From: Owenia fusiformis
Lineage: Eukaryota; Annelida; Polychaeta; Sabellida; Oweniidae
NCBI GenBank assembly: GCA_903813345.2
Contig: CAIIXF020000001.1
Location: forward strand, 10,083,598-10,147,597
Direction: 5' to 3'
Length of the DNA: 64,000 nt
In this document: piece after piece, positions 10,162 to 22,300 of the stretch
Numbering within the stretch: the first letter of the stretch is position 1
Layout of the letters: every line of letters begins with the position of its first letter
Made by a program: the position numbers and the translations under genes
The notes under the pieces: model-generated
Database searches by the model: none
What the model saw: only the letters and a program-made list of their open reading frames with translations
What the model was told of the DNA's origin: nothing

Positions 10162-11235
10162 CTATGATCTGCTTTGTAGATTTGATAGCTGTTGACTGTT
10201 AGTTGTTCCTCTCCCTTCACTCTCATGTGCTATATTATTGTTTCTACTAAGTATGCTCTTAAACGCATTCCTGAATTCTTTCAACCTCACTGCATATATG
10301 ATTGGATTCATGAAGCTGTTGCTTAGCAACAACATGAATGACATATTGCGCATAATTGAGGTTCTGGGTTCAGTAAGAACATCTTTGAATGTTGGTAGAT
10401 CCAAGGCTTCTCCCCAAAGCTCAGTACTTACTATCACTACAAATGGAAACCAACAAATGAAAAATAATCCAATTACGATGCACGCTGTTTTCAGTATTTT
10501 AAGGTTCCTTTTCAAGGAGGTTCCAATCGATTGTTCGCTGTTTGTATTAACGTTTGCTTGTTGGGTCAGTTGTTTTCTAGCCACATATAAAATTTTTGTA
10601 TACATGATTGAAACAAAGATGAAAACAGTGAAAAACATTGGAGCATATGAGAAACCCAAGACTTTGGAGTCATATTCCTTGTCAATTCCATCCATGCAAT
10701 GCAGTTTTCCTTGTCTTTGGAGATTTAAATACCATTCAACACATGAGGAAACGACGAGTAAACAGATCCCTGTCCAAATTACAATAACTGCAATTTTTAC
10801 CCTCTCAATTGTAACAATCATTGGATAGTGAAGTGGGTGGAGTATTGCTATGTAACGATCTAGTGCTATACAGAGTAAGAGAAGTAAAGACACAAAACAA
10901 GGGATGCCCATAACAAGTTGTTCAATGGCACACCAAGCAAAATCCTTAATATATTCTATGGGCAGAATCTGGTAAGTGACCCCATACACTCCTGACAGTC
11001 CAGCTGATATGTCCGCTAAAGCTAATTGTAAAATCAAAAAGTTGCTCACTGTCCGTAAGGCTTGGTTGTTCCTGTAGGCTGAAATAATTAATGCGTTTCC
11101 AAATATGATGGCAAACGTCATTACAAACATACAGATTATTATGAAAACTCCAAGAGCTGTACCATGTATAGCAAACATATTACTATAGCCTACTGGAGCG
11201 AAAATCATCTGTGGTATTTTCGTATTGTTTTCCAT
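10162..11235 (-). CDS. Rhodopsin-class GPCR copy 4 (orphan, intronless)
   Basis: Complete 357-residue receptor, the longest of the array, starting MENNTKIPQ. TM1 GNALIISAYR, TM2 LALADISAG, TM3 CAIEQLVMG to LDRYIAILHP, TM4 IWTG, ECL2 cysteine (LHCMDG), TM5 YAPMF, TM6 FFICWFPF, TM7 NSFMNPIIYAVR. Position 3.32 is Met. Unlike copy 2 it keeps the long tail, with HESEGR shared with copy 1's HESEPS, extended by a Ser/Gln-rich end (NSQQLSNLQSRS) that could be phosphorylated. It is the most diverged open copy, for example HPLHYPMIV in place of RPLQYKTIV after DRY. No introns. It is the array's last copy before the ClC gene. Confidence 0.9.
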   Translation of the reverse strand: MENNTKIPQMIFAPVGYSNMFAIHGTALGVFIIICMFVMTFAIIFGNALIISAYRNNQALRTVSNFLILQLALADISAGLSGVYGVTYQILPIEYIKDFAWCAIEQLVMGIPCFVSLLLLLCIALDRYIAILHPLHYPMIVTIERVKIAVIVIWTGICLLVVSSCVEWYLNLQRQGKLHCMDGIDKEYDSKVLGFSYAPMFFTVFIFVSIMYTKILYVARKQLTQQANVNTNSEQSIGTSLKRNLKILKTACIVIGLFFICWFPFVVIVSTELWGEALDLPTFKDVLTEPRTSIMRNMSFMLLLSNSFMNPIIYAVRLKEFRNAFKSILSRNNNIAHESEGRGTTNSQQLSNLQSRS

Positions 11236-12417
11236 TTTGTGGTTTCAGTCTGTGTCACATTGAATTATTGATTGTCTGATTGAAGGTTCTTCATGTCTTT
11301 TAATAGATCTTACTGATTGTTTTTTGTTCAACTCTTTTAATTGAATTTCTCCAGATTATAATAGGTAAAGTAGTTTTTTTGGTTATGAATTATCATTTTT
11401 CGAAAATTGTTATTAATTATGCTCCATTTGTATGATGTCCATGGTGTCCTTATGCTTGACAACTTACTGTTTCTATATATTGTGTTCTAGCTGTTCTGTT
11501 ATGTATACATATTGAAAAATCCTTGTTGGGGACCATGTCCATATATCCACAGTTGTTGTAGAAAACATAAAAGTTACATTTTGGCATCCTCCTAACACAG
11601 GCCTCCAGAACAGGTACCTACTTCTTCCAGAACAAAAGAAGGAACTTAGTGGATGATGTCTGGAACTCTGCATTCGGAGGATTCATTTTGGGAAAGGGAG
11701 TAAGTGAAAATCTCAGATGTGATGCTAGTAAGGTATCTTGTTTTAGCGAGTATTAATTTCTTATTGATATATTTCTCAATTTTCATGAGAGGTAGGGGGG
11801 AAATCAGAACAAAATAAACATGTGCTTCCACATCTGATATTTTGATATGATCCCATCTGCCATTCAATACAACACTCATCACTCATGTAAAATGATAAAA
11901 TGATGTCAGCAAGTGATGAGCTTTGTTAAACGATAAAGAAGACTACTAATGGACCTTAATGAGTAGAGCTTGATATCATCAACAATTACGAATAACAATG
12001 TGGGTGTACTCTGATCCATCACCTATCTAATCATGGGGGAAAAGATGACGCATTATTACAATAAACTGTTGATTGGAGTTAGTAAGTGCTTAGGTGTGTT
12101 TATTGTCCCACCTTAATGAAGTTAGTTAGGGATATAGAGAAGTCATCTGTCTGTCCATTCGTTTGTTTGAACTGGGTGACAGATTTGGTTCATTCTATAG
12201 CCTCGTGTCTTTTCTAAGGTAAAGGAAGTCTTCTTGGAAAGGAATTTCAGTATGGTTGCTGCAATTCAAAATGGCCACCATTTTTCGTAAAAAAATGTAA
12301 TCATCGATAACTCAGATACTGGTTGTTTAGTTCAAGTTTTATTGCCTTATATCTTAGAATTAGAATAAAACCAGCATAACGCCTTTTTTTACCTAACCTA
12401 TATTCCTGTGCTTACAG
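11236..12417. other. Gap between the GPCR array and the ClC exons
   Basis: No exon of the channel's membrane domain or of the start of CBS1 could be found here. 12,120-12,330 contains another copy of the 'AAAATGGCCACCATTTTTCGT' interspersed repeat. The last 40 bases form the splice acceptor (pyrimidine-rich tract, CTTACAG at 12411-12417). Confidence 0.5.
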
Positions 12418-15400
12418 AGTCCATGGTTCTACTTGGTTCAATACCACGCATAGAGCTTTGTAGACTGTTAGATTGGCTGCTTGGCTGGCAGAGGAGGCAG
12501 ATTGCTAAAAAGGAAATGCTGCAGGATGGAAATAGAAGTAGAACATCCAGTCGTTTTGAAGTGACGCCATCTAATGGCAGTGGGGACCAAGCTGTTGTGG
12601 ATGTTCATTCACATGTAAGTGGAAGATCTTGGATGTAACATATCATCATTTTATGAGTCACTGGCATACCTATACAGTATGTTTGTGAATTTTATTAATG
12701 AAAACCTTTGCATATACCACAGTATATAAAATATTTGTATGGATAAATGAACTTTTTTTTGTAGTCCTCAAATGGCAAAAATCTTACTGTAGCAGATACT
12801 AGTCAGAACAGGAGCAGTTCTAAGTCAGGTAGGTAGCATAATGTATACAACCAATCAGTTCTGTATAAGCTACTTAATCAGTCACAGAGTATCAGGAGAA
12901 GCTCTTGTATTCAAATTAACTTTTTAACATTAGGTTTAATAATAAACAATGCACATAAAATTCAAAATGGCCACCATAAAATTACTCTATATGGCCAAAA
13001 ACTAATCTGTTCTAGATTTCCATACCAAGAAATATACCTGAAAGCCTGGCCTGAAAGTTTAAATCAATCTGTCAATCAATTTTCTCAGGAAATGTGGAGA
13101 CAAGAAAAATGAGATGCCACCTCACTGGTCCAAGTTTGACCAAAAAAGAGCAACAAATTCAATGTATTGAATTACTATTCTAGTATTTCAAATTGAAACA
13201 TCATTTGTAATTTTCATTTCAGGTCGTTCAAGTCCATTCAGTAATCTCTTCTCAGGCCCCCCTGAAGATGAGCAAGCTTCCCCTGACCCAGCACTGGAGA
13301 TGACTGCAGATGAGGTATACTCAAGTGCCAGTAATAAATCAGTTCAGAAATCAATTAAGTGAAAAATGCTGTTCAGTTTTGATCATACCCTTGATCCACT
13401 ACTACTATACCCTAATATGGGGATCAAAATGCTTCCTATCTTTATATAACAAACAAAATTGGTTGCTTCACATTTTTGCTTGATTATGAAACGTAACTAT
13501 GTCATAAAAAAAACTATGTAAACTTAATCATTAGTTATTTTCAGGCCTAAAAGTATATAATCACCTTTTGCGACCATACTTCTCATTCTTTGAAACAAGG
13601 AAGAACACTAATTTCTGGTGACATACTGTAGTCTCCAACTTTTTTTGTGGACATTTTTCGGTGATTGGTGTTCGGCTATCAGAGTCTGTAATAAATGGTA
13701 GGTAGTGACATTTTGCTAATTTTGTTAATGACTTGTTTGTTGTTGTTGTGAGCAGCAGGAGAGATGGGAAGATGAACAGTTGAATCAGACCATAGATCTG
13801 GACATGTGTCAAGTTGACCCCGCCCCCTTCCAGCTAGTAGAGCGCACCTCACTTTACAAGGTAAGCCTGTTTACACTGTTTCACTCTATTGATATAGCAG
13901 GGGTTTCATTAGCAGCTAGCAACATGCGATTTTCAATGTTTTTTTTCACAAAATCGCCAGTTGTTTTCTAGTGAAACCCCTGTACAGTTAGAGTATTCAT
14001 GTTTCACAAGAGATGTTTCATTATGAAATTCCTGGGAAATTGACATAGTCTTATGTGACCTTAATATGATACTTGAATTCAAGTTTATCTTGGACACATG
14101 TTTATGGTTCTAAATACAGCATAAGAGATACAGGATTTTGTATTTGACCTTTCCAGTGACCATGACTTTGTGTAACCCCAACACTGTCAAGTGTCAAACA
14201 AGGTCAACTGTAATATGTTTATCAATAACTTTGACCTCTCTGACCTTATATGCCTCAGTCATTTTGACAATTTCCTCTCTCTCATGTGTACTTGTGAGTA
14301 CATAACTGGAAAACATCATTATGTTAAATTGACATGAGTTTAATATATTTTTCATTGTGTTTCAGGTTCACTCATTGTTTTCACTACTGGGTCTGAGCCA
14401 TGCATATGTCACCAACACAGGGCGCCTTGTAGGAGTCATTGCTCTGAGAGAGGTGGGTACAAGGTCTATGTAACATTAGTACATTTAAAGATATCACATT
14501 TTTAGCAAGTTGATAGAATCAAGGAAAAGTTGAATTGATTAAACAAATACTCTGATTTTGAAAAAAATGAATAAAATGTTTTCATGAATTACACTTAAAA
14601 CTGATTTTAGTAATAAGGTCTTACATACAATTTTGAACATGCTTTATTGAAGAGCTTGTTTAATTTACTTCTTCAAAATATTAGGCCATAAGATCCAGAT
14701 TACATTTTGTTATCGTAGAAGGAGAAACGTAAGAAAAACTGATCCTGATTCTGAACTTCTGCATTTGGAGAAATCTTAGTATAGACTGGAAATATCTATT
14801 AATGTGTATTATATTACTGTATGAAATATTGTTTTCTTGTTACTCATAGATTCAGAAGGGTCTGTTTGACCATTCTCTGTCTAACACTGTCAGGTAGTAC
14901 GTTTGTGCAAACATAATCTCTGTTAATATGTTGTAACAATGTGGTTTACAGATCATTCAAGTTCTGTTATAAATTCGCCCAATTGAGTATATGCTGCGCG
15001 GTAATTATTACCCATTTTCCAATAACAACCTATATGACCCGTCAATCCCCAAAATGCTAGATCTCATTTTTCAGTTACAACCTATGTGACCCCCAAATCC
15101 CTAAAAATGGTCAAGATGTTCTGAATTATTTGAACCAATGGTCAAATAGAGTAACACATGAATATTAGCCTCATTCTAAAATCAAAAAATAGATAATACA
15201 GACAGCAATGCAAAACACATATTTTATATATTTCCTGGATAGATTTGAAACAGAAGGTTAACTCGATTCTGCTTATTTTGTTTGATATCTCTAAGTTAAC
15301 ATTCACTGTGATTTCAATATTGAGCTTTTCAGTTCACTGCGCAAAATGCAATACTTATCTGAAAATAATTGTATTTGAAGTTTGCACTAGGTTTGAAGTT

Positions 15401-16746
15401 TTGCACTAAACTCAGCACGTTGTTTGAAATAATCTGATTCTGATTTTTTATCATAACAACATGGCAGTCCATAGTTGAAGGCCCCAGGCGAATCTGGACA
15501 ATGTTTGCTCGATGTGATATGATATTTTTTATATTAAAAGTATTTTTGTGAGCCTATGGGATTAGGTAGGCCTTTGTCCATAATTATAGGAGTGTGTTAT
15601 ATTAACTTAAGTTGTTAAAATGGTGAAAGATTCAATTGCGCAAATAAAAGGTAGTATTATTTGTACATTGAAAGACATTATCCCCACCCATGTCCAGTAG
15701 TAGACCTCAATTTATAGTTTTCCTTATTCTCATAGTTTTCAGGATTTTCACTGTCTACTCATCTGTTTATCAAACTTCTCTGTAGACTGTTTTAGCTTAT
15801 TTAGTACCCCCAGTGTTGACTTACCAAAAATCTAGTGAGCTTATTTCTTCTTGGTATAGGTATAAACTTTTTACAACTACATGTACATTTATCCCATACT
15901 TGGACACGATTGAGGTACATAAATCAGGTTTGCAAATAGTCAGTGGGCAGGATATAGCTTTACAGGCTGAGTAAACACTTGCACCGAATTTCAGCAATAA
16001 GAACAATGAGTGTATGGGATAAACAGATCATCCTATAGTCTGTTCAGGATATCGCCCAATATAATAAAACTGCTCTTGGGACCTATGGCCCTCGGGGGAG
16101 ATATGTTATATTCACCTCTGGATAATCTCAATATCCTGAACCTCATATAGGATAATCTATGTGTATATAGTGCTGGATGTTGCTGTACTTCAATTTTACT
16201 GTTGTTTCAAGTAAATAAGGTCTTGGGTGTCTTCATTATAAATATATCATGCAAACACTTTGTTTTATATGCCTCTGGCGCACATAATATTGAGGTAAAA
16301 GAATTTAATGTAGATTCTATATGTTTTAAATGGCTTGTTTGGTAATGATAAGTGCATGACAAAGGGTAAAGCATCTAGCAAGGAAACAGGGGATGCAAAC
16401 AAGTGTACATTCTCTTGGAATAGATTTTTTGATTTAGTACATTTTTTGAACAGTAAACCAGTAAACGTCACTAGTGTCTCCAATATGAGTCTATCATCTA
16501 CTCTATGTATTGTGCATTACCCCCAAATGCAACAACCCAAAATTACATTTAGATAATGCAACATGTGCTTGTTATTATTGCATGTTTAATTTTATATGTC
16601 AATCTTATCTGCAGGTGAGGTTAGCTGTTCAGGGTAATATGAGTCCCACAGTTGAAGGAGATGAAAATTTGGAGCCTAAAGAGCATCACACAGATTCACA
16701 CGTCCCTGGCGAATTTCAACTTGATGTACGAGACTCTAGTGCTTAA
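12418..16746 (+). CDS. ClC-2-like chloride channel, last six coding exons (partial)
   Basis: Exons: 12418-12614, 12765-12828, 13223-13314, 13756-13860, 14366-14452, 16615-16746, all with AG/GT borders and continuous phase. The first starts with the SMVLLGSI stretch that ends CBS1 in ClC-1/ClC-2/ClC-K channels. Next comes a variable Ser/Asn-rich linker (VVDVHSH, SQNRSSSKS, FSGPPEDEQ). Then CBS2 begins LDMCQVDPAPFQLVERTS, continues SLFSLLGLSHAYVTNTGRL and GVIALRE, and ends VRLAVQG, followed by a 37-residue tail ending RDSSA. CBS pairs sit in the cytosol and regulate gating of the dimeric channel. The 13756 acceptor has a CAGCAG option (one Gln more or less). The membrane exons must lie left of 12,418, so either the receptor array sits within an intron or this is a detached fragment. 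The open, phase-consistent exons argue for a live gene. Confidence 0.85.
16029..16160. mobile_element. Foldback MITE in the last ClC intron
   Basis: Inverted arms: CATCCTATAGTCTGTTCAGG at 16029 pairs with CCTGAACCTCATATAGGATA ending near 16155. GTTCAGGATATC and AATATCCTGAAC form the best-conserved inner pair. The loop is GC-rich with GGGACCTATGGCCCTCGGGG. About 130 bp, no ORF and no clear TSD. A structurally similar foldback occurs at 30282-30425. Confidence 0.6.
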
Positions 16747-18520
16747 GGATTATGTGTTACCTATTATGTTAATAGAGATTGTATTACTGGTGCAATGTTT
16801 CAAGCTATTATTGCTAATGCATTGCTAGACACCACTGCGTTTTCATCATTATATTGAAATGAATGGTCACAGAATTCATCCTGGACTTGTTTAACATTGT
16901 GTGAAATGGATTGTCTCAACAGTTCCATTTAACAATTCATGCTTTAAAAAGCAGATTTCAAAATTGAATTTGCATTTCACAGAAACCTTTCAGAAGTTTA
17001 CCACTGAAATGTACAATGGTTAAATGAACATAAAAATGATTCAAATGCATAAATATTTTATTCCACATAAATATTTTGGAATGTAGGCTAGGCTATATTA
17101 ACAGTAATATTGCATTATAGTCCTTTCTCAAAAATGGGCTTCTTTCTGTTACTTTTATTGATCCATCCAGAGGATGTGTCATTATTATGAAATATTTGGG
17201 ACCAGCTATAACATGATACTGTGTATATAGCCCATAGTAGTATACCATGAATATCCTGGTCAACAAATTGTTAAAAAAGAAAGATTTGAGACTCATTCTG
17301 TCAAGAATATCTTATATCTAAATTGCTAAATAGGCATATTTCTGTACTTACACTTAAGGAAATATATTATATTAAATAGAGATCCCTCCATGGGATACAC
17401 CCTGGATATGAATAGATATAAAATTGTGTGATATTGAATACATCAAGTAACATCGATGCTAACACTAGTGTCTCACACAAATCATGAGCCATGGGGGTAA
17501 ACTCGTCATGTAAGTGCCCGCATAATATAATAATTAAAGACATTGAGTGTTACTAGGTTTTTGATTGACCAGTCAAATTGTTACTAGGTTGCAAACTGTC
17601 TCATCAGTGATTTGAGTTATGTATGGCTTCGATGAACTCTATAGTACTATTTGTTAAACCCCCTATAACAAGAAAAAGTATTGGGTAAAAATTTACATTT
17701 TTGAGCATTCCACTTCGCATTGATTAGCCTTTTTAACATGTAAAGTCAATGAGAGCCTATGTATAGGCATTTAGGCGTTCTTCCATAATACTTATTTTTG
17801 AAATAAAGATGGTGCCTTTATATTATATAAAATAGAGATAGAGACATTGGAGAAGTATTTCTTTCCATTTTACTTAGCTAAAGATACTTTTACTGGTTTT
17901 AGGTCGCATACTTATGATTTACTTTACATGTTGTACATAATTTGATATTGCTGTTTGGTGTTGACTTGCCTTAAATGATAGAATGAAAGATTGTAGAGTT
18001 TTAACCAATTACTTGATGAATGTTCAGGAATACCTGAAACACCTTTGTAAGTGGAACACCTCCATAAGCGGAACACTCTTTTGGAGTCCAGTTACCATAT
18101 TGACTTATGTAAAATCAACCTATGTAAGTGGAATACTGTACCTTGCAAGTGGAACACTTCTGAGGTACCACAGGCATTCCACTTACATGGCTTTCGTTGT
18201 ATATTTTATAAGCTTAAGACATTTACAATGCAATGCCAGGCTCTTAGTCAGGATTTGCCAAGGGGGTGTCCACCTTTAGATATGTTTAACAGGTTGTGCT
18301 GATTGCTAAGTCACTGTAAATATATAAAAATGTATCTATGTATTTCTATATAGATGGAGCATGTTAACGCAGTGAATTGCTGGTATATTTCAATGAACTG
18401 CGCTGCAATGTTTAATTTGAAAGAATGTACATAGATGTAATGTAACTTCAACAATTACTGTAATTGCAAGAGCACAAAATAGCACATTTGTGCTTCAAAT
18501 AAAGAAGATTAATATATATA
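16747..18520 (+). other. Probable ClC 3' UTR / downstream region
   Basis: There is no further exon after the ClC stop. AATAAA at 18498-18503 ('caaataaagaag') is a candidate poly(A) signal, and others occur upstream (near 17800). 18035-18195 contains decayed copies of the 'TAAGTGGAACACC' repeat motif of the TACAGTAAAACC MITE family. Confidence 0.45.
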
Positions 18521-18542
18521 ATTATTTATTATCATGTTTATT
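18498..18542. terminator. Facing poly(A) signals of convergent genes
   Basis: AATAAA on the plus strand at 18498-18503 and its complement TTTATT at 18525-18530 and 18537-18542 face each other. They could end the ClC transcript (+) and the SHIPPO-protein transcript (-) within about 50 bp. This is motif evidence only, in AT-rich DNA. Confidence 0.35.
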
Positions 18543-19336
18543 TCTATAATTGTATAAAAACAGTTTAAATCTTTTCATTAATATATGAGTACATCACTTT
18601 GGTCTATAAAATATTTCCATATTTTAAATTAAAAAAATAATTTCTTTAAAATTTCATGAAAATCATATTGAACACTTGTTGTAGTTCGTTCGTTGGATAC
18701 ATTAAATTACATTAAAATACATTGTAATTATGTATCACGATTACAATGACATTGATACACACCAGTAAGATCAATAAATGTAATGACAACTGTAGCCTAA
18801 CTACATATTAATATAATATTAATACTGATTGCTCAATTTCTTAATGTCCATGGACTGACAGAAACAAACATGAATTTGAAATATAGAAATGACATTGACA
18901 TGAGAATGAAATTTTGTACATAATGAAAATATGGGCAAGATTATACATAATCATGATTTTTGGTTTATATAAATACTGATTCAAAACATATTGCATCGCT
19001 GATTTTGAAATACTATGTACACATTATTAATAGTCCCCTTTCGCTAGGGTATATCTCTTTGGATTGTTCAGCTATCCTGAGATTTCAGCTACTGTTCATA
19101 ACAATATAAAAGTATATGATGAATCATCGTAAATTTGGCTGACATTATGGCTTGTTCTCAATTTCATATGACTTCATGGTGATACTCTTCTAATCTTTTA
19201 AATTGGAAGATATTAAAACATGATTAAGGGCGATTTATCTCATATCTGCCTGCTTTAAAGCTTTGTCATCACTGCATATTATGTGGAAATCATTAAAACC
19301 ATTCCTTTTAATAATCCAAGTTTGAGAGATTCAGAT

Positions 19337-22300
19337 TTATGCAATAGTTGCGGCCCTCTGAGCTGCAAACTGCGGTGTATCGTTGTATGAATAGCTGTAT
19401 TTGTTAGGTGCACCAGGCTCAACAATATACACTTTGTCCTTTGGTCTAATGTCTTTTCCTCGTATCCTTTCCTTGAGGAATTTCTCCATAGTGGCATTTG
19501 GTTTAGCAGTCTTTGATCTGAATATACTGTCGTGTCCATTCTTGTGTTGGGCCTCTTCCCATTTTTGGATATCATAGCGACCTGCACCAACTGGGTTCTG
19601 CAATAAACAAATATTTTATAAGATTCTGTACCTCTTAGTAATGATGCCAAAACCATGAGCCCCAGTTCATCTATTCAGTTAAACATATCATTTACACCCT
19701 GGAATAGATTTTGATATTAACAACTTTAATGTACTTACAAAGTTCCTAGTGAAGAATTTCTGTGATAGTCTGTCATTTCTCTGTGCAGAAGAGAGGAAGC
19801 CTGGTGAGAACTTCGCCTGCATCAATGGTTTTGTCTGAGCTTTAGGATCATATTGACCTGGGCCAGGGAATGTCTGAAAACATTAGACATAAATCTTTCA
19901 TAAATCTCAATACTCATACTAGGATAGCACAAATTATTGCAATAGACCATAGCTTATTACAATATGCCATGGAGCTCTATAGCAAGAGCATAAACGGATT
20001 CGTAAGCAATGTTATAATGCATGATTCCGAACTGAATAACTAATAATCAGATCAAGTGACTTTTTATTGAAATTGAACTGCACTTTGCAATGCATACATA
20101 TAGCACTGAAAATTACTTGTAGTATTAATAAGCCATGTACTTACAGCTTCTTTAGGGCATTGTGATAGAGTATGGCTGAATATTCTCTCTGAGTTAGAAG
20201 TAGGGTATTGTGCAACTTTGCCAAACTTTCCTTGTTTCTTCTTGTGTTCATTTACCAGTTCTTCATTGAACGACTTGATCTCATACTGCCCTGGGCCAAG
20301 ATTGGCATTTTGCTGAAATAGGGAAAAGATACTGTTATTAAAAATGCATCCAGTCATGAAAATTATATCCATAATGGGCCTCTAGACTACTCCTGTCTAA
20401 ATACATATTGGTACATTACAAAAACTTAAATACAAGAAATACAAGAGCTTAAATAAATAACTATTATCTGTTCACCATGTAAACTATGATTTATACTCAT
20501 TTGGGTTTTACTTTGTTGTTTATTATCTTTTAAAATTCTTAATATAAATAACTACTAATAGTACTAGACAAATGAACTACTTACAGGTGCTGCGAGATGG
20601 CCAGTTTTGATTGGTTTATTTCTGTCGCCACTGAACAGATCATAAGGACCTCTTACACTTGTAAGTTTTTTATGTAAAACATCTGTGAAACTGTCAAACT
20701 GGTAGCTGCCAGGTCCAAGATCTGAGCCCTGAAATAAATGAAAGACATCATCATCTGAATCAAGAATGGGAGAACACAGTGAAGACACATGAAAGAAACC
20801 ATCAACAGATACACTGCTTCATCTGAATCAACAATTGATTACTTGTTTTACTATCTCTTTCAATTCACGATTAACAGAGAATACAAGAGAAATTTTACAC
20901 AAGGGAACCAACAAACAGACATCCTACATGTATACCATCTGAATCATCTGAATTAGGTATTCATGTTTACTATTTATTTTAAATGATGAGTAGTAAAACA
21001 ACTTACCACAGTTGGAAGTGACCTTGGGAAGGATGAGCCTGCATCTAGGAGACCTATTGTGCTTATAGATTTCTTATCTTTCACTTCAATAGCTGAATGT
21101 GGGATGCCTCCATCGCCATATGTGCCTGGTCCTGGTGTTACATTCTGAAAGAAGAGTTGGGAAATGTAAAAATTGCCATGTTGAATGGGACTATAGTACA
21201 TTCAAACAAATGATGCAAATAACAGTTGAAAAGAGATGGATACTCTTTAAAGAGAGAATCAGAGATAGCGAGCAGGCTAAACAAAAAATTGTTACAATTT
21301 TAGAATATTTTTGGCTCATGTCATTCCTTGTCATGTCTATTTTCTAAAAATCACAAAAGTGCATACTTTATTCAAGGAAAACTAAAGAATTTTACAATAA
21401 TGTATTATTTTTTGGTTACCATTCTTATTATTTGGGAGAATTTAAACATTTTTCACCAATTTTTGCACTTTGAATCATTAATAACTTCACCAATTTATAA
21501 CATATTGTGAATCTTTTAGGAGATATTGTATTTGATATTGTAAGGAATAGATTGGTAGGTTAATTATGCAAGTTGCTTGTAATTTTGTCACCCCCTATAG
21601 ATCTGATTCTGCCTTTAATAACTAATTATAAAAAAAGTTATTTGCCTATATTTATGTACAGTGAAATCGGCAAAGTCCAACACCTATAGAAGTGGAACAC
21701 CTCTGTTAGTGGAACACTTTTCAGAGTCCCAAGACTAACTGACTTCAATGTTAAATGAACCTCTATAAGTGGAACACCTCTCAAGTGGAACACTTTTTAT
21801 TTATAAGTAGCAAAGGTGTTCCATTTAGATAGGTTTTACTGTATTTCATTTAAGTTGTATGAGTGTATAAATGTATGATGACATCATCATTTGTTGATAG
21901 CAGCTGTAGTTATTGTAAAATACGAAAATCAAACTTACGCTCATTGTAACTGGTTCTTTAAATCTTTTGTCTTTTGTTTGGCAAATTCCTCTCATACTAC
22001 GAGGCTTTTCATCAGATGATTCCAAAAAATCTTTGATTTCATAACTACCAGGCCCCAATTTTCTTTTCTGAAAAATTAAATTCCTTCATATTAAATAATT
22101 GAACATGTTATGTACTTAAGCTACAGTATTACTCTATTTCATTTGTACTGTCGCTGTACTGTATTTTATTGTTTTTGTCTGAAGTGGTCTTTTATCAATA
22201 AAAAGTGCTGGGTAGGGAAATGAACATTCCCTTTGCATTATAGATCAATTAAATCAAAGCTTTACCTTAATTTCAACTTACTAATAAGTATTGATATTGT

